Assembly (NCBI RefSeq): GCF_003025595.1
Contig: NZ_PYMI01000004.1
Location: 734,939-786,128, forward strand
Direction: 5' to 3'
DNA length: 51,190 nt
From: Photobacterium ganghwense
GTDB lineage: Bacteria > Pseudomonadota > Gammaproteobacteria > Enterobacterales > Vibrionaceae
The notes under the pieces are model-generated. The model was given only the letters and a program-made list of their open reading frames with translations. It was not told the DNA's origin and did not search any database. The position numbers and the translations under genes are program-made. How positions within the stretch are numbered: position 1 is the first letter of the stretch; every line of letters starts with the position of its first letter. Below, piece by piece: positions 9,553 through 19,697 of this stretch.

Positions 9553-9708
9553 CATCGCCCCAAGATGTTAATCTCCCCCCTCACCATGTCATGCCATGAT
9601 CAGTGACTTAAACAGAGACTTAAACTCGCTGCCGTTCACGCTGTGAGCCCTTCTGAGACGCCAACCAACTGACCTTTTAACGCTATAGCCAAGATATTCA
9701 GGGTCTTT

Positions 9709-10014
9709 ATGCCGCGGCTAACATTGATCTGTAGGCATTGTTCTGGAGGCATTGAGGTAGCTGATTTTGAAGTGACTGGTTTTGAAGTAACTGGATTTGA
9801 AGTGGCTAGTCTTGAAATGGTTTGTTTTCAAGTTGATGGCTTTGATGTCGCTAATTTCAAGTGCCCTGGCTTTAAGCAATCAGAGTTTGAAGGACTTTGT
9901 TTCAGGACGTTCGTTTTAGGACGATCTATAGCGAACAAACTTGGTGGCGAGCCCCATTATTCGGACCTTTTCCATTATTCGGAGCATTATCGGTTTTGTG
10001 TGAGGTATACATAG
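9709..10014 (+). CDS. Small hypothetical protein with pentapeptide-like F-x4 repeats
   Basis: A 101-residue frame whose residues about 13-70 show about eleven consecutive five-residue units with F, L or I at a fixed position (for example DFEVTGFEVTGFEVASLEM). At DNA level this is a degenerate 15-bp repeat, GAAGTxxCTGGxTTT-like, diverging downstream. Pentapeptide-repeat proteins form right-handed beta-helices, and some protect DNA gyrase or have unknown structural roles. The match to the A(D/N)LxX consensus is weak (position i-2 is A, T, S, V, D or P). The ribosome binding site is poor (CAGGG) and there is no known neighbour function. It may equally be a diverged non-coding minisatellite. I do not assign a function. 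Confidence 0.35.
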   Translation: MPRLTLICRHCSGGIEVADFEVTGFEVTGFEVASLEMVCFQVDGFDVANFKCPGFKQSEFEGLCFRTFVLGRSIANKLGGEPHYSDLFHYSEHYRFCVRYT

Positions 10015-10095
10015 GTAACGCGGCACGACAGCCCGTAGCCCTGCCACTTTTCGCCGCTCTTTCACCGGCCTGGAATCATACATCGCATTCAGTAG

Positions 10096-10121
10096 TAAAA
10101 AAGCCCGGCAAAAGCCGGGCT
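10096..10121 (-). terminator. Intrinsic terminator of the collagenase gene
   Basis: On the minus strand AGCCCGGC pairs with GCCGGGCT around a TTTT loop and is followed by six T. It starts 24 bp after the collagenase stop. Confidence 0.88.
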
Positions 10122-10144
10122 GCGAGAAGCACCGCTGAAACGGG

Positions 10145-12448
10145 TTACTGACGACACTGGTTACTGCCAGCCTCCACCAATAACGCTGCATTTTCAAAGG
10201 AACCCGAGACTTTCAGATATCCCCAATAATTCGCCTGATGTTCCAGAATAATGCATTCACTGTTACCCATATTTGCCGATGATGCCTGCACATTGGTACC
10301 ATCTGGCCAATTCAGGTTGCTGTATTCCAGCGTCAGGTCGCCAGTCCCGTTGCCCGCCGTAATGGCAGTGGTCTGATATTCACTGACAGCCGGAATACTG
10401 AACCACAATACGTCAGACGCTGAAGCCGTGTCGGCCAGACAGGCCGCTTCATCCAGTGCTAAACGCCCATCACTGATTTTTGGCAGTACTACGCAGTTTT
10501 CCGGCAAGCCGGTATTACCACCAGATTCACCGCCCCCTTCATTACCGGAGCCTGTCCCCTCACCGTTCCCAGCGCCACTGTCGCCCTTCGCCAGCGCCTC
10601 GGTCCATTGGGCAAATTCTGACTGATACTGATTTGCCCAACCGCTAATGATCGCCTTGTATTCAGCCCAGCGTCCCTGTCGGGTGGCACTCAGCATACGT
10701 TGAACTTCATCAGGATGACGCTCAAACATGAATCGCACCGCCAGATATCCCCATCGGTAAATACGATCCACATCAAAACCGTCATACGTCGTGTCAAACA
10801 CCTGCGCCAGAGTGTACGTGCTGCCATCCTGAATGGTGGCAATCGCCTGAGGATTATCATTTACCCGCGACACATACTCGGCCACCCCTTCGCTCCACCA
10901 GACCACAAGCTCGGTAGGCGTACCAAAATCGCCATACATATTGAACCGCCCATCCAAATAGTGGACGTACTCGTGCTCAAGATTCCAGACAAAATGGTCC
11001 GGGTTGGCATAGCTGGCTTCATACGCGATGAAATTGGGAATATTGCCCACATTGGCCGGATTCCCCTCGAGGTACATACCGCCGTTGTTGGTATCAATCC
11101 CAAATATCGGACCGGCATATTTACCGTAATCGGTATCGGAATTAAAAATATTCACCTGCAGCTGCGTATTATGATCATCAGCCACCGGCTGATTACCGGT
11201 TTCAAGCGTGGTGTGGAAAAATGACTCTTCATAAGCCATTTTGTCGCAAGCCGCGAGATGCTGTGCCTGCGACATATCCTGTGAGCGAATTTTAATCGTA
11301 TCACTACAGATAAAAGTCTGGTTCAGCGCCGCATCACGCAGCGCGTCTTCAAAGCCACAGATGTTGAACTGGCTGCAATCAGCATAATAAGAGGCCGTAT
11401 CCGCCGCCCCCAGCCAGATAGCATCTCCATCGCCATAGGACGGATACTGGCCGAAGATCGCGGTTAATCCTTCCGTGACTTTAGGCGCAATGGTCGCGTC
11501 CGTGTAGCGAGCTAACCGCCCCAGTTCTCTGGCCGCATTGGCCGCCATAAACTCCGTTGGCGAATTCACTTTCGTACGGTCCAGCGCAAATGCCTGTAAG
11601 GCCGTCACCAACGCAGTCTGCTCGCCAATCAGGCTGGTGTACTGATTGTTCCACTGCCCGCCAAACAAAATAGTAAAGACACCATTGACCGCGTTTCGCA
11701 TATACCAGTGCTCGGCATATTGCGCATTCCAACGGGTCAGCCACTGCGTCACTACATCGAGATAGGCATGCTGTAGCCCAGCACTGTCCATCGTGATGAT
11801 CACCTCGTTCAGCACCTTGCCATGAGCGTCGCCGTTGTCATAAAAATGGGCATTCTGGACAAACGCATCCACGGCACCTTTCACTGCCGGCGTCACCCAC
11901 GACAGAAACGTGATATTGCTGTTATAAAACTCAGCGTAATACCCCGCCCGAAGATACAGATACAAGGCTTCCAGCTCATCACTGCCCCCGCCCGCATATT
12001 GCTGCGCCAGTGTTCGGGTATATTGTGCGACGTTATACATGTGGTTGGACGAAAACGCGGCTTCCTGTACTCCCGTGTCAGCACTAAACAAGGCATTGAC
12101 ACAACTGGCGCCCTGCTGGCGAATCGCGGCCATCAACTGGTTACTGCTGGTCGTCTGAAACTGGCTGAGATCACACTGTTCAACCGCATCCTGCTGAACC
12201 GATACCTGACGTTTCAGTAACGTTGGCGGTTCCGGCTGCTGAGTAGCATCTGTCGGCCGATATTGCCGATCCGTGCGTTCAAGCCCGTGGATATGTTGCT
12301 CTGGCTGAAGCCTGGTACTTTGCTGCAGCAAATTTGGCTGCAACTTTTGTTGAACCGGCATGCCCGGGTGAGAAAACACCTCAGATGCATACACCGACTG
12401 ACCCACAAGCAGGGCTGATACCGTTAACGCAAGTGCTTTAAGTTCCAT
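10145..12448 (-). CDS. Secreted microbial collagenase, peptidase family M9 (Vibrio type)
   Basis: A 767-residue zinc metalloprotease that cuts triple-helical collagen outside the cell. The signal peptide (MELKALALTVSALLVGQSVYA, 21 residues) is followed by a propeptide-like Q/R-rich segment, the M9N activator domain, and a catalytic domain with HEYVH at 492-496 and the distal zinc ligand E520 (WWSEGVAEYV). A Gly/Ser/Glu-rich linker (about 623-648) leads to a C-terminal pre-peptidase (PPC) collagen-binding domain with a Cys pair. The length is what I recall for the Grimontia hollisae enzyme. The gene is alone between its own terminator and a promoter carrying a perfect 16-bp palindrome about 95 bp upstream. 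That palindrome contains the 11-mer also found before oppA and the HTH regulator gene, which suggests coregulation. The signal peptide and zinc motif make the call secure. Confidence 0.96.
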   Translation of the reverse strand: MELKALALTVSALLVGQSVYASEVFSHPGMPVQQKLQPNLLQQSTRLQPEQHIHGLERTDRQYRPTDATQQPEPPTLLKRQVSVQQDAVEQCDLSQFQTTSSNQLMAAIRQQGASCVNALFSADTGVQEAAFSSNHMYNVAQYTRTLAQQYAGGGSDELEALYLYLRAGYYAEFYNSNITFLSWVTPAVKGAVDAFVQNAHFYDNGDAHGKVLNEVIITMDSAGLQHAYLDVVTQWLTRWNAQYAEHWYMRNAVNGVFTILFGGQWNNQYTSLIGEQTALVTALQAFALDRTKVNSPTEFMAANAARELGRLARYTDATIAPKVTEGLTAIFGQYPSYGDGDAIWLGAADTASYYADCSQFNICGFEDALRDAALNQTFICSDTIKIRSQDMSQAQHLAACDKMAYEESFFHTTLETGNQPVADDHNTQLQVNIFNSDTDYGKYAGPIFGIDTNNGGMYLEGNPANVGNIPNFIAYEASYANPDHFVWNLEHEYVHYLDGRFNMYGDFGTPTELVVWWSEGVAEYVSRVNDNPQAIATIQDGSTYTLAQVFDTTYDGFDVDRIYRWGYLAVRFMFERHPDEVQRMLSATRQGRWAEYKAIISGWANQYQSEFAQWTEALAKGDSGAGNGEGTGSGNEGGGESGGNTGLPENCVVLPKISDGRLALDEAACLADTASASDVLWFSIPAVSEYQTTAITAGNGTGDLTLEYSNLNWPDGTNVQASSANMGNSECIILEHQANYWGYLKVSGSFENAALLVEAGSNQCRQ

Positions 12449-12541
12449 CTTTTTCTTCTCTTGAAGTTAATGTTTTCATCCTTCAACGACTTCAAACAGG
12501 ATGTGTAAATGCAATCACCAGGGTGACAGAAGGTAATACTG

Positions 12542-12559
12542 GTATATTGTATACAATAT
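12542..12559 (-). promoter_or_regulatory. Candidate operator upstream of the collagenase (16-bp palindrome)
   Basis: ATATTGTATACAATAT (12544-12559) is a perfect palindrome. On the coding (minus) strand it includes ATACAATATAC at 12542-12552, the same 11-mer as before oppA and before the HTH regulator gene. It ends about 95 bp before the collagenase ATG. Confidence 0.6.
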
Positions 12560-12715
12560 GCAAACATACAATCCCGGAAAGTAAAAGGCGGTGATGGAAA
12601 TGAGAACCGTATTCAGTTACAAAGCGAGAGGTTTCAGCGCTACACAGATTTAATGTGCATTCGGTTTTATAAATTTTATCCGTTCATTGCGTTATCCGCA
12701 GAACATGAAAAACAG

Positions 12716-12738
12716 AAAAGGGCGCCTATGCGCCCTTT
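12716..12738 (-). terminator. Intrinsic terminator of the EIIB-bglA operon
   Basis: AAAGGGCGC pairs with GCGCCCTTT around a four-base loop. On the minus strand it is followed by TTTTCTGTTTTTC, and it lies 27 bp after the bglA stop. Confidence 0.85.
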
Positions 12739-12764
12739 GTTGAGAGTAAATTTACACAGCTTCA

Positions 12765-14192
<1,428 letters not shown>

Positions 14193-14262
14193 TTACCAAC
14201 TGGCCCCATCCTATCCCAACCGCTATCAGAAAAATGAGGTCAGGAATGAAAAGCAATTGTTC

Positions 14263-14565
14263 CTATTTTAGCTGCTGCAACTTTTGCTCGATCAGCTGTG
14301 AGTAGCTGTTTGCTTTGAGGCCAAAAATAACCTGTACATTCTGCTTATCCAGACGCACGACACCGAATGCGCCCAACTGTTTCAGGGCTTCACTGTCCAC
14401 ACGCCCGGTATCGTTAAGGTGCATTCTCAACCGGGTCGCGCAGGCTCCCGACTGAAGAATATTGTCCAGCCCGCCGAGAGCAGCTATTACGTCATCCACC
14501 TCCTGCTCAATATTCGGATTGGTTTTTGTCAGAAAATGGAAGAATTGTCGTAACCGGTTGAGCAT
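14263..14565 (-). CDS. Orphan PTS EIIB domain protein (glucose/beta-glucoside-type EIIB)
   Basis: A 100-residue single-domain protein of the PTS EIIB family. Residues about 18-95 carry the EIIB fold with the phosphorylated cysteine C42 in SGACATRLRMHLND. It accepts phosphate from an EIIA and passes it to sugar bound in an EIIC. I chose the ATG at 14565, preceded by AGGGGG four bases upstream; a longer in-frame start at 14637 adds a basic tail without family support. No EIIC or EIIA gene is nearby, so the protein must work with partners encoded elsewhere or have a regulatory role. It lies directly upstream of bglA on the same strand, which points to beta-glucoside uptake or sensing. Confidence 0.85.
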   Translation of the reverse strand: MLNRLRQFFHFLTKTNPNIEQEVDDVIAALGGLDNILQSGACATRLRMHLNDTGRVDSEALKQLGAFGVVRLDKQNVQVIFGLKANSYSQLIEQKLQQLK

Positions 14566-14927
14566 GTTTCCCCCTGTCATCCGCCGTTTGGCGAATCGCC
14601 TTGTCAGAATCTTTACCGCCAGCCCTAGCCACGCCATTCATTGCCGTAGCCATTAATTGCTCTATTTATACCATTCTTCACTGACTGGAGACTGTTCATG
14701 CGCCGCTCTGAAGTGCGAGGTTTCTCAAGAAACCACAACGACAAATGCAGTTCGCATACAATATACAATTTTGATCGTTATACTTCCTGAACGAGTCAGC
14801 GTGACAACTTAGGTACCTTAGGCACCTTTGAGAGAACAAACTGGCCGTCTTCTCAGCGACTCATGGCTCAGCGACTCGTGACAGCGACACCATTTGGTAA
14901 TGAAAGATGTAAGACATGGAGGGAACC
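14566..14927. other. Divergent promoter region between EIIB and the HTH regulator
   Basis: It contains ATACAATATAC at 14756-14766, the imperfect 9-bp tandem repeat CTTAGGTAC/CTTAGGCAC at 14808-14825 and two copies of TCAGCGACTC (14853-14862 and 14868-14877). The latter repeats fall between the box and the regulator ATG and could be secondary binding sites. No gene is seen here. Confidence 0.5.
14756..14766 (+). promoter_or_regulatory. Candidate operator upstream of the HTH regulator (ATACAATATAC box)
   Basis: Third copy of the 11-mer, in CGCATACAATATACAATTTT, 161 bp before the regulator ATG and about 190 bp before the EIIB start. The flank TATACAATTTT resembles the oppA site (TATACATTTTC). 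Confidence 0.5.
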
Positions 14928-15695
14928 ATGACGGTATCAGCCCAGTATTTACTGGCGGCTTTGCGGGAAACACTGAAGGTACGCAATATCAGTTACGCGC
15001 AGTTATCAGAATACTGCAGCGTGCCAGTCAGCAGTCTGAAGCGCCAGTTTCATAATCCGAGCCTGGGCATTGATAAAATCACGTTTTATGCCAGTTACCT
15101 GGACACCGATTTAGTGAAACTGTCGGAGCTGGCAAACCGTATTCAGCAACGGGACATTAAAGCCATCTCGCCGAATAATAATGCCATCTTCGCAAAACAC
15201 CCGTATCTGTACGATTTCATTTACCTGCTGACATCGTTAGGCTGGTCGGTCGAGGATATTCAGACACACTTTACCCTGTCAGAACAGTCCATCATCCACT
15301 ACCTGCGGGCGCTGGAAATGATGGGCTATGTGGAGACGATCGAAAAAACCCGGGTAAAACTTAACCCTCAAAAACGTTTTATTACGGAAGAAAACAGCCC
15401 CTTAGACAAGCTATTTGTGGCGCGTTTCAAAACCAGCCAGGACCGGCATCAGCAACGCCCCGCCATTTGCATGGCCCGGATTAAACTGACGGACGAGCAA
15501 ATCCGCAAAATGGAAGGACAACTGTACGAACAACTGGTCAACTTCCACACCCAAAATCAGCAGAACCCGGATGCCACCCTGAAAAACGTGATGCTCTCTT
15601 TTGTCCCTGGCGAAGCCATCCGGCTCAGTGACACCCTGCCCGAAGTTGACGGTGAGTTATTAAGAGAGGTGCTGAGGTTGCAGGCGGAAAAATAA
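14928..15695 (+). CDS. HTH transcriptional regulator, candidate controller of the collagen/peptide genes
   Basis: A 255-residue cytoplasmic protein with two apparent DNA-binding segments. A Cro/C1-like helix-turn-helix lies at about residues 17-45 (ISYAQLSEYCSVPVSSLKRQ), and a winged-helix-like region at about 95-145 (SVEDIQTHFTLSEQSIIHYL, then MGYVETIEKTRVKLN). The C-terminal part has no recognised effector domain. GGAGGG at 14918-14923 supports the ATG at 14928 over that at 14916. Similar proteins are annotated only as XRE-like or MarR-like regulators in marine gammaproteobacteria. One of the three shared ATACAATATAC boxes lies upstream, so autoregulation and control of oppA and the collagenase are plausible but not shown. 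It could instead regulate the divergent EIIB-bglA operon. Confidence 0.7.
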   Translation: MTVSAQYLLAALRETLKVRNISYAQLSEYCSVPVSSLKRQFHNPSLGIDKITFYASYLDTDLVKLSELANRIQQRDIKAISPNNNAIFAKHPYLYDFIYLLTSLGWSVEDIQTHFTLSEQSIIHYLRALEMMGYVETIEKTRVKLNPQKRFITEENSPLDKLFVARFKTSQDRHQQRPAICMARIKLTDEQIRKMEGQLYEQLVNFHTQNQQNPDATLKNVMLSFVPGEAIRLSDTLPEVDGELLREVLRLQAEK

Positions 15696-15727
15696 AACCC
15701 GCCAATGCGCAGACATTGGCGGGTTTT
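15694..15727 (+). terminator. Bidirectional intrinsic terminator between the regulator and phoX
   Basis: A long stem AAAACCCGCCAATG/CATTGGCGGGTTTT with a six-base loop overlaps the regulator stop codon. The A-rich and T-rich flanks allow it to serve the convergent phoX gene as well. Confidence 0.85.
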
Positions 15728-15788
15728 AGTTTAGTAGTTTGAGAATAAACGTTGAGGGTTAAGGGTGTTCAACGTTTAAAGCGCAGCG

Positions 15789-17843
15789 TTATACCGCCAG
15801 TTCACCACCGTCCTGACGACGAATGACGACAATCGATGCGCGAGCACGGACTGTGGTGCCCTCGGGGGCGGCTTCAGCGGCATTGTCGCTGTACGGCCAG
15901 TTGCCTGGATGCTGGATTGATACAAACATCGAACGGTAATCAGGGCTGATGGTAAAACCAGTGACTTCGCAGCCATTCGGGCCGACAAAGAATCGTTTGA
16001 GTTCCCCCTGATTGCCGCTGCCAATAGTTTGCTGATTACCGGCTTCATCCATCAGGTTGGATGGAACCACAGCCAGCATCTGGTCATTGGTATAACTGGT
16101 GACTTCTTTGGCGCCGTTGTCAGTCTGAATCCACAAAATACCGCGCTGATCGAAAGCCAGGCCATCAGGGCTGGCAAACTGGTTCATTTCATCCAATCCT
16201 GACAGGTTCACATCCGCAGTTGCGTCGGCAGATGAGCCAAAGACAAAGATATCCCAGCTGAAATCTGTGTGGTTTTCAGTTTCATCCCAGCGAATGACGT
16301 GGCCGAACTTGTTCAGCAATCGTGGGTTGGCCGGGTTAGTGCCGGTCTCTTCTGTACGCTTGGTGTTGTTGGTCAGTGTCAGGTACACAGAGCCGGTGAT
16401 CGGATCCACCGCACACCACTCCGGGCGATCCATCGGTGTTGCCCCCACCCAATCTGCGGCACCTGCAGTGTTCAGGATGATGTCCGCCAACGTCGCGAAA
16501 TGATCGGCCAGCACACCGCCGTCTTTGGTCAAGGCATCCAGTGTCAGCGGCAGCCATACGCCCTTACCGTCGGCATCAAAACGGGCAACATACAGCGTCC
16601 CGTCGTTCATGTACTTATCACCGGTAGCCAGACGGTCTGCAGGGGTTGCATCTGCCGCATCCCAAACCGCTTTCGAGACAAATTTGTACAGGTACTCGAA
16701 TCGCGAGTCATGGCCCGAGTAAAACGTCAGCGGCTTGCCTTCTTCCAGTTTCCCGAAAGTACAACCTTCGTGACGGAAGCGCCCCAGCGCCGTACGTTTT
16801 ACCGCGCGGGAGTTGGCTGTGTACGGATCAATCTCGACGATGTAACCATGGCCATTGGCTTCATGACGGTAATCGCTCAGTGCACTGCTGCCGGTTGGCG
16901 TGATATCAAAGCGACGGAATTCGTCCATTTGCTCGTCCGCGTGTCCGGCCAGGGTTTCCCAACGATAACGACCCGTTGCATCCGCACCAAGTGTGATACC
17001 GATACGTTCCTGATCGGCCGCCGCCGTTCCCTGATTCACAAAATATCCCGGCCAGTTTTCTTCGCAGGTCAGGTACGTCCCCCATGGGGTGTAGCCGTTG
17101 CCACAGTTGTTCAGGGTACCGCGCGCCTGGCTGCCGTCAGGTGAATAAGGAGTTACCAGATGCGAACTGTTCGCCAGCGGTCCGGCGATATCCATTGCCG
17201 TTGCCCCGGTATAGCGGCGGTTGCGGGCATCCTCTTTCACCACCCAGTTGCCGTTTTCCAGTGCGATATGAATAACGCTGACACCATGGGCAAAAATCTC
17301 TTTTCGTACCGCGTCAACATCAATACGGTCACCTTCGGCGTTAAACGTCGCATCGAAATCAGGATGCAGCTCAGCGGTCTCAATATATTCGTGATTGACG
17401 CAAAGCAGGCCTTCAGTCGCGCTGTCATTCAATGGGAAGAAATGTAGCCCGTCATGGTTCATGCCCACGGCATTCGCCTGATCAATCGCGGTGTTGCTGC
17501 CATCATTTTTCCAGTCCTGAGCAATGGCATTCAACGGGGTTCCCCAAGGCGCCAATACCTGAGCGGTATAGCCTTCTGCGACACTGACGGCATCCGTCAG
17601 CGAGCCCGGAATCGACTCAAATTTCAGTGATACGCGTGTCAGCGCGTCCGGCGTGTCGGTTGTGGTATTGCCGGAATCGGAGTTACAGCCGGTCAGTCCA
17701 AACGCTCCCATGGCCGCCATAGCGCTGAGGCCCATGCCCCCTTTCAGAATCTTGCGGCGGGAAACAAATGCATCCAGTACATCATCGAAGGTCGCGTTGT
17801 CACTTTTATTAAAACGAGTCGGGTTAAAAATTGCCTTGCTCAT
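15789..17843 (-). CDS. phoX: PhoX-family (DUF839) phosphatase-like protein, Tat-exported lipoprotein
   Basis: A 684-residue protein of the PhoX family, calcium- and iron-dependent phosphomonoesterases that free phosphate in the periplasm or at the cell surface. The N-terminus carries a twin-arginine motif SRRKILKGG (R29-R30), a hydrophobic stretch and a lipobox LTGC (C53). It should therefore be folded in the cytoplasm, exported by Tat and lipid-anchored. Family blocks include NHEYIET, TPYSPDGSQARGTLNNCGNG, GTYLTCEENWPGYF and HEGCTF, which contain the metal-ligand glutamates and the conserved cysteine of PhoX. It is monocistronic with no visible Pho box that I could identify. Many marine relatives are annotated PhoX without biochemical proof, so the phosphatase activity is inference. 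Confidence 0.85.
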   Translation of the reverse strand: MSKAIFNPTRFNKSDNATFDDVLDAFVSRRKILKGGMGLSAMAAMGAFGLTGCNSDSGNTTTDTPDALTRVSLKFESIPGSLTDAVSVAEGYTAQVLAPWGTPLNAIAQDWKNDGSNTAIDQANAVGMNHDGLHFFPLNDSATEGLLCVNHEYIETAELHPDFDATFNAEGDRIDVDAVRKEIFAHGVSVIHIALENGNWVVKEDARNRRYTGATAMDIAGPLANSSHLVTPYSPDGSQARGTLNNCGNGYTPWGTYLTCEENWPGYFVNQGTAAADQERIGITLGADATGRYRWETLAGHADEQMDEFRRFDITPTGSSALSDYRHEANGHGYIVEIDPYTANSRAVKRTALGRFRHEGCTFGKLEEGKPLTFYSGHDSRFEYLYKFVSKAVWDAADATPADRLATGDKYMNDGTLYVARFDADGKGVWLPLTLDALTKDGGVLADHFATLADIILNTAGAADWVGATPMDRPEWCAVDPITGSVYLTLTNNTKRTEETGTNPANPRLLNKFGHVIRWDETENHTDFSWDIFVFGSSADATADVNLSGLDEMNQFASPDGLAFDQRGILWIQTDNGAKEVTSYTNDQMLAVVPSNLMDEAGNQQTIGSGNQGELKRFFVGPNGCEVTGFTISPDYRSMFVSIQHPGNWPYSDNAAEAAPEGTTVRARASIVVIRRQDGGELAV

Positions 17844-18032
17844 TGACTATCCTTGGCTGTCTTTAGTTTAGTGGTTGTTTTTAAACGCGCTAATCCTGAA
17901 GTGCCAAAGTGACAGCAGTATTGCCCTTTGATTAAAAGTGGAATAACAACATGTTGCATTGAGCATGTTGCAGCAAAGAGTCACGAGGTTCAGGAGAGCG
18001 CTTAACGCCCTCCCGTCGGACAATAAGGCCGG

Positions 18033-18854
18033 TTAAATGTCAGTTTGAGGTGTCTGAGACTGTCGAGCCAGCCCTTTCGCAATGATTCTGTCAACAATTC
18101 CGAACATGATGCTGTCCGGCGCAAAGCGGTTAATCAGGTAAATGATCTTCGCCCTGCCCCCCGGAACCACCACGTGTTTTCGGGTGGCTAAGCCCGCGGC
18201 AATTTTCGAAACGGCCTCTTCTACCGTCAGCACCCCGGCCACCATTTTTTGTTCAAGGCAAATAGGGTCAATGGTCTGGTGCTCTTTTACCACCATAGGT
18301 GTGGATACTTCCGGCGGACAGATCACTGAAACATCGATGCCACGTGGCTTCAACTCCTGTCGCAACACTTTCGCCAGCCCCATCACACCAAACTTTGATG
18401 CACAATACGCCGCATAGGTATACACCCCGCTAACGCCTGCCATTGAAGAAATCATGGAGACATGCGCCCCCTTTTTCATGAACGGCAATACCGCACAGAT
18501 AAAATTACGGGTGCCGAACAGATTGATCGCGACCACTTGCTCAAATTCAGATTGTGGCAGCTCAGTAAATCGTCCTGCCCGTAAGATTCCGGCGCAGTTG
18601 ATAACCAGATCCGGGCTGCCCAGGGTATTAACCGCAGCTTCCACCTGCCCACTCAGTGATGCCATGTCACAAACATCAGCCTGCAAGCTAACAAGGTTTT
18701 GCGAAGCCCCCTGATACGGATACAGCTCTTCCAGCACAGATTCTGAAAATGACAGATCAAACAACGCAACGTTATGGCCACTTTTCAGGTAATGCTTCGC
18801 CAGTTGAAGACCTATACCGCTTGCTCCACCCGTAATAAAAATGTTTTTGCTCAT
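18033..18854 (-). CDS. Short-chain dehydrogenase/reductase (SDR)
   Basis: A 273-residue classical SDR. The NAD(P)-binding TGGASGIG motif is at residues 8-15, NCAG follows near 90, and the catalytic Ser (SMISSMAG) precedes YCASK. D at the end of beta-2 (ALFDLSFS) favours NAD(H). The C-terminus, with a hydrophobic segment and basic end, resembles SDRs acting on lipid or steroid-like substrates, but the substrate is unknown. The gene follows the small cupin gene (70-bp gap containing a GC hairpin) on the same strand. The pair is divergent from an AraC-type regulator, suggesting a substrate-inducible two-gene operon. Confidence 0.88.
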   Translation of the reverse strand: MSKNIFITGGASGIGLQLAKHYLKSGHNVALFDLSFSESVLEELYPYQGASQNLVSLQADVCDMASLSGQVEAAVNTLGSPDLVINCAGILRAGRFTELPQSEFEQVVAINLFGTRNFICAVLPFMKKGAHVSMISSMAGVSGVYTYAAYCASKFGVMGLAKVLRQELKPRGIDVSVICPPEVSTPMVVKEHQTIDPICLEQKMVAGVLTVEEAVSKIAAGLATRKHVVVPGGRAKIIYLINRFAPDSIMFGIVDRIIAKGLARQSQTPQTDI

Positions 18855-18877
18855 CGATGATTCCTCGGAGAGTCAAC

Positions 18878-18900
18878 AAGGCCGGCTCAAAACCGGCCTT
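18878..18900 (-). other. GC-rich hairpin between the cupin and SDR genes
   Basis: AAGGCCGG/CCGGCCTT with a seven-base loop, without a strong T-run. It may lower SDR expression relative to the cupin or stabilise the upstream message. Confidence 0.5.
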
Positions 18901-18923
18901 TGATCAAAACGATAGAGGGGAGA

Positions 18924-19430
18924 TTACTTCGTGGAGTAATCCGTTTGCGGTGGACGGATATACTTGGCCGGATCCAATCCATTGTCAGCGATGTGCTTTT
19001 CCAGAGTGGCAACGATAAAGTTAGCATCCAGCATGCCCAGATAGTTTCCTTCATCGTCAAAGTTGATGTTGGCTCCCTGAATAATCATGAGTGCTTCGGT
19101 CAGTTCTGTATTCGTTTCAGGTGTGATGAACTGATGAATTGAGCTGCCCGGTTCGTACAGGTAGCAACCTGCCGTTTGCGGCTGGTCCGGGTACTCTTTG
19201 TAATACCATTTACCCGACAGAGTCCAGAAGTGCACATTGCCGGTATGGTAGTGTGCCGGTAGCACCACACCCGGTTCAAACTGTACTCTCAGTGCCCAAA
19301 CACCGTTGACCACATCAAGAAATTGCGGCTGAACATGCACCCCCGGTAAGAGGTCACGGTAAATCGGCAGGTCGTTATTGTTCAGGGTCAGTAGCTCATG
19401 GTGCTCATTCACTAAAAATGGAAATCCCAT
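18924..19430 (-). CDS. Small single-domain cupin, dihydroxyacetophenone-dioxygenase-like
   Basis: A 168-residue cupin. The first cupin motif is visible as PGVVLPAHYHTGNVHFWTLSGKWYY (H, H and later H as metal ligands), the second as GCYLYEPGSSIHQFI. Its length and motifs resemble 2,4'-dihydroxyacetophenone dioxygenase and related small cupins that cleave C-C bonds next to a ketone with a metal and O2, but this is a family-level resemblance only. I chose the ATG at 19430 (AAAGGAA six bases upstream) over the longest frame starting at 19490. It is the first gene of the cupin-SDR pair. The SDR could form the ketone that the cupin cleaves, which is inference. Confidence 0.75.
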   Translation of the reverse strand: MGFPFLVNEHHELLTLNNNDLPIYRDLLPGVHVQPQFLDVVNGVWALRVQFEPGVVLPAHYHTGNVHFWTLSGKWYYKEYPDQPQTAGCYLYEPGSSIHQFITPETNTELTEALMIIQGANINFDDEGNYLGMLDANFIVATLEKHIADNGLDPAKYIRPPQTDYSTK

Positions 19431-19697
19431 ATTGCGTTCCTTTCTATTCTTGTTGTCCAAACCATCATTTTCACAACAAGATTGAAACAAAGTAGCAAAC
19501 TTAGCATTGATAATTCACGCCAAGTTTTATACAAATACTGCCTGTGGCAATTATTCATACCGCAATGGCATTTTCCATTCATCGACAGACAGAAGGCTCA
19601 ATAGCGTGGTTAACACTGAAACATGTGCAGAAGCTAAAGCTGGAACACTGACTGAAAACAGGGTTTGAAACCAAGAGAGAAAGGATTCAGGGAAACG

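Larger units (their letters stand above)
12449..12764. other. Intergenic region between collagenase and bglA
   Basis: It holds the collagenase promoter region with its palindrome and, at the far end, the bglA terminator. I see no gene in it. Confidence 0.6.

Noticed and set aside
16269..17144. Open frame of 291 codons on the plus strand
   Set aside because: Antisense to the PhoX-like gene, with Cys- and Arg-rich random composition; a codon-bias shadow.
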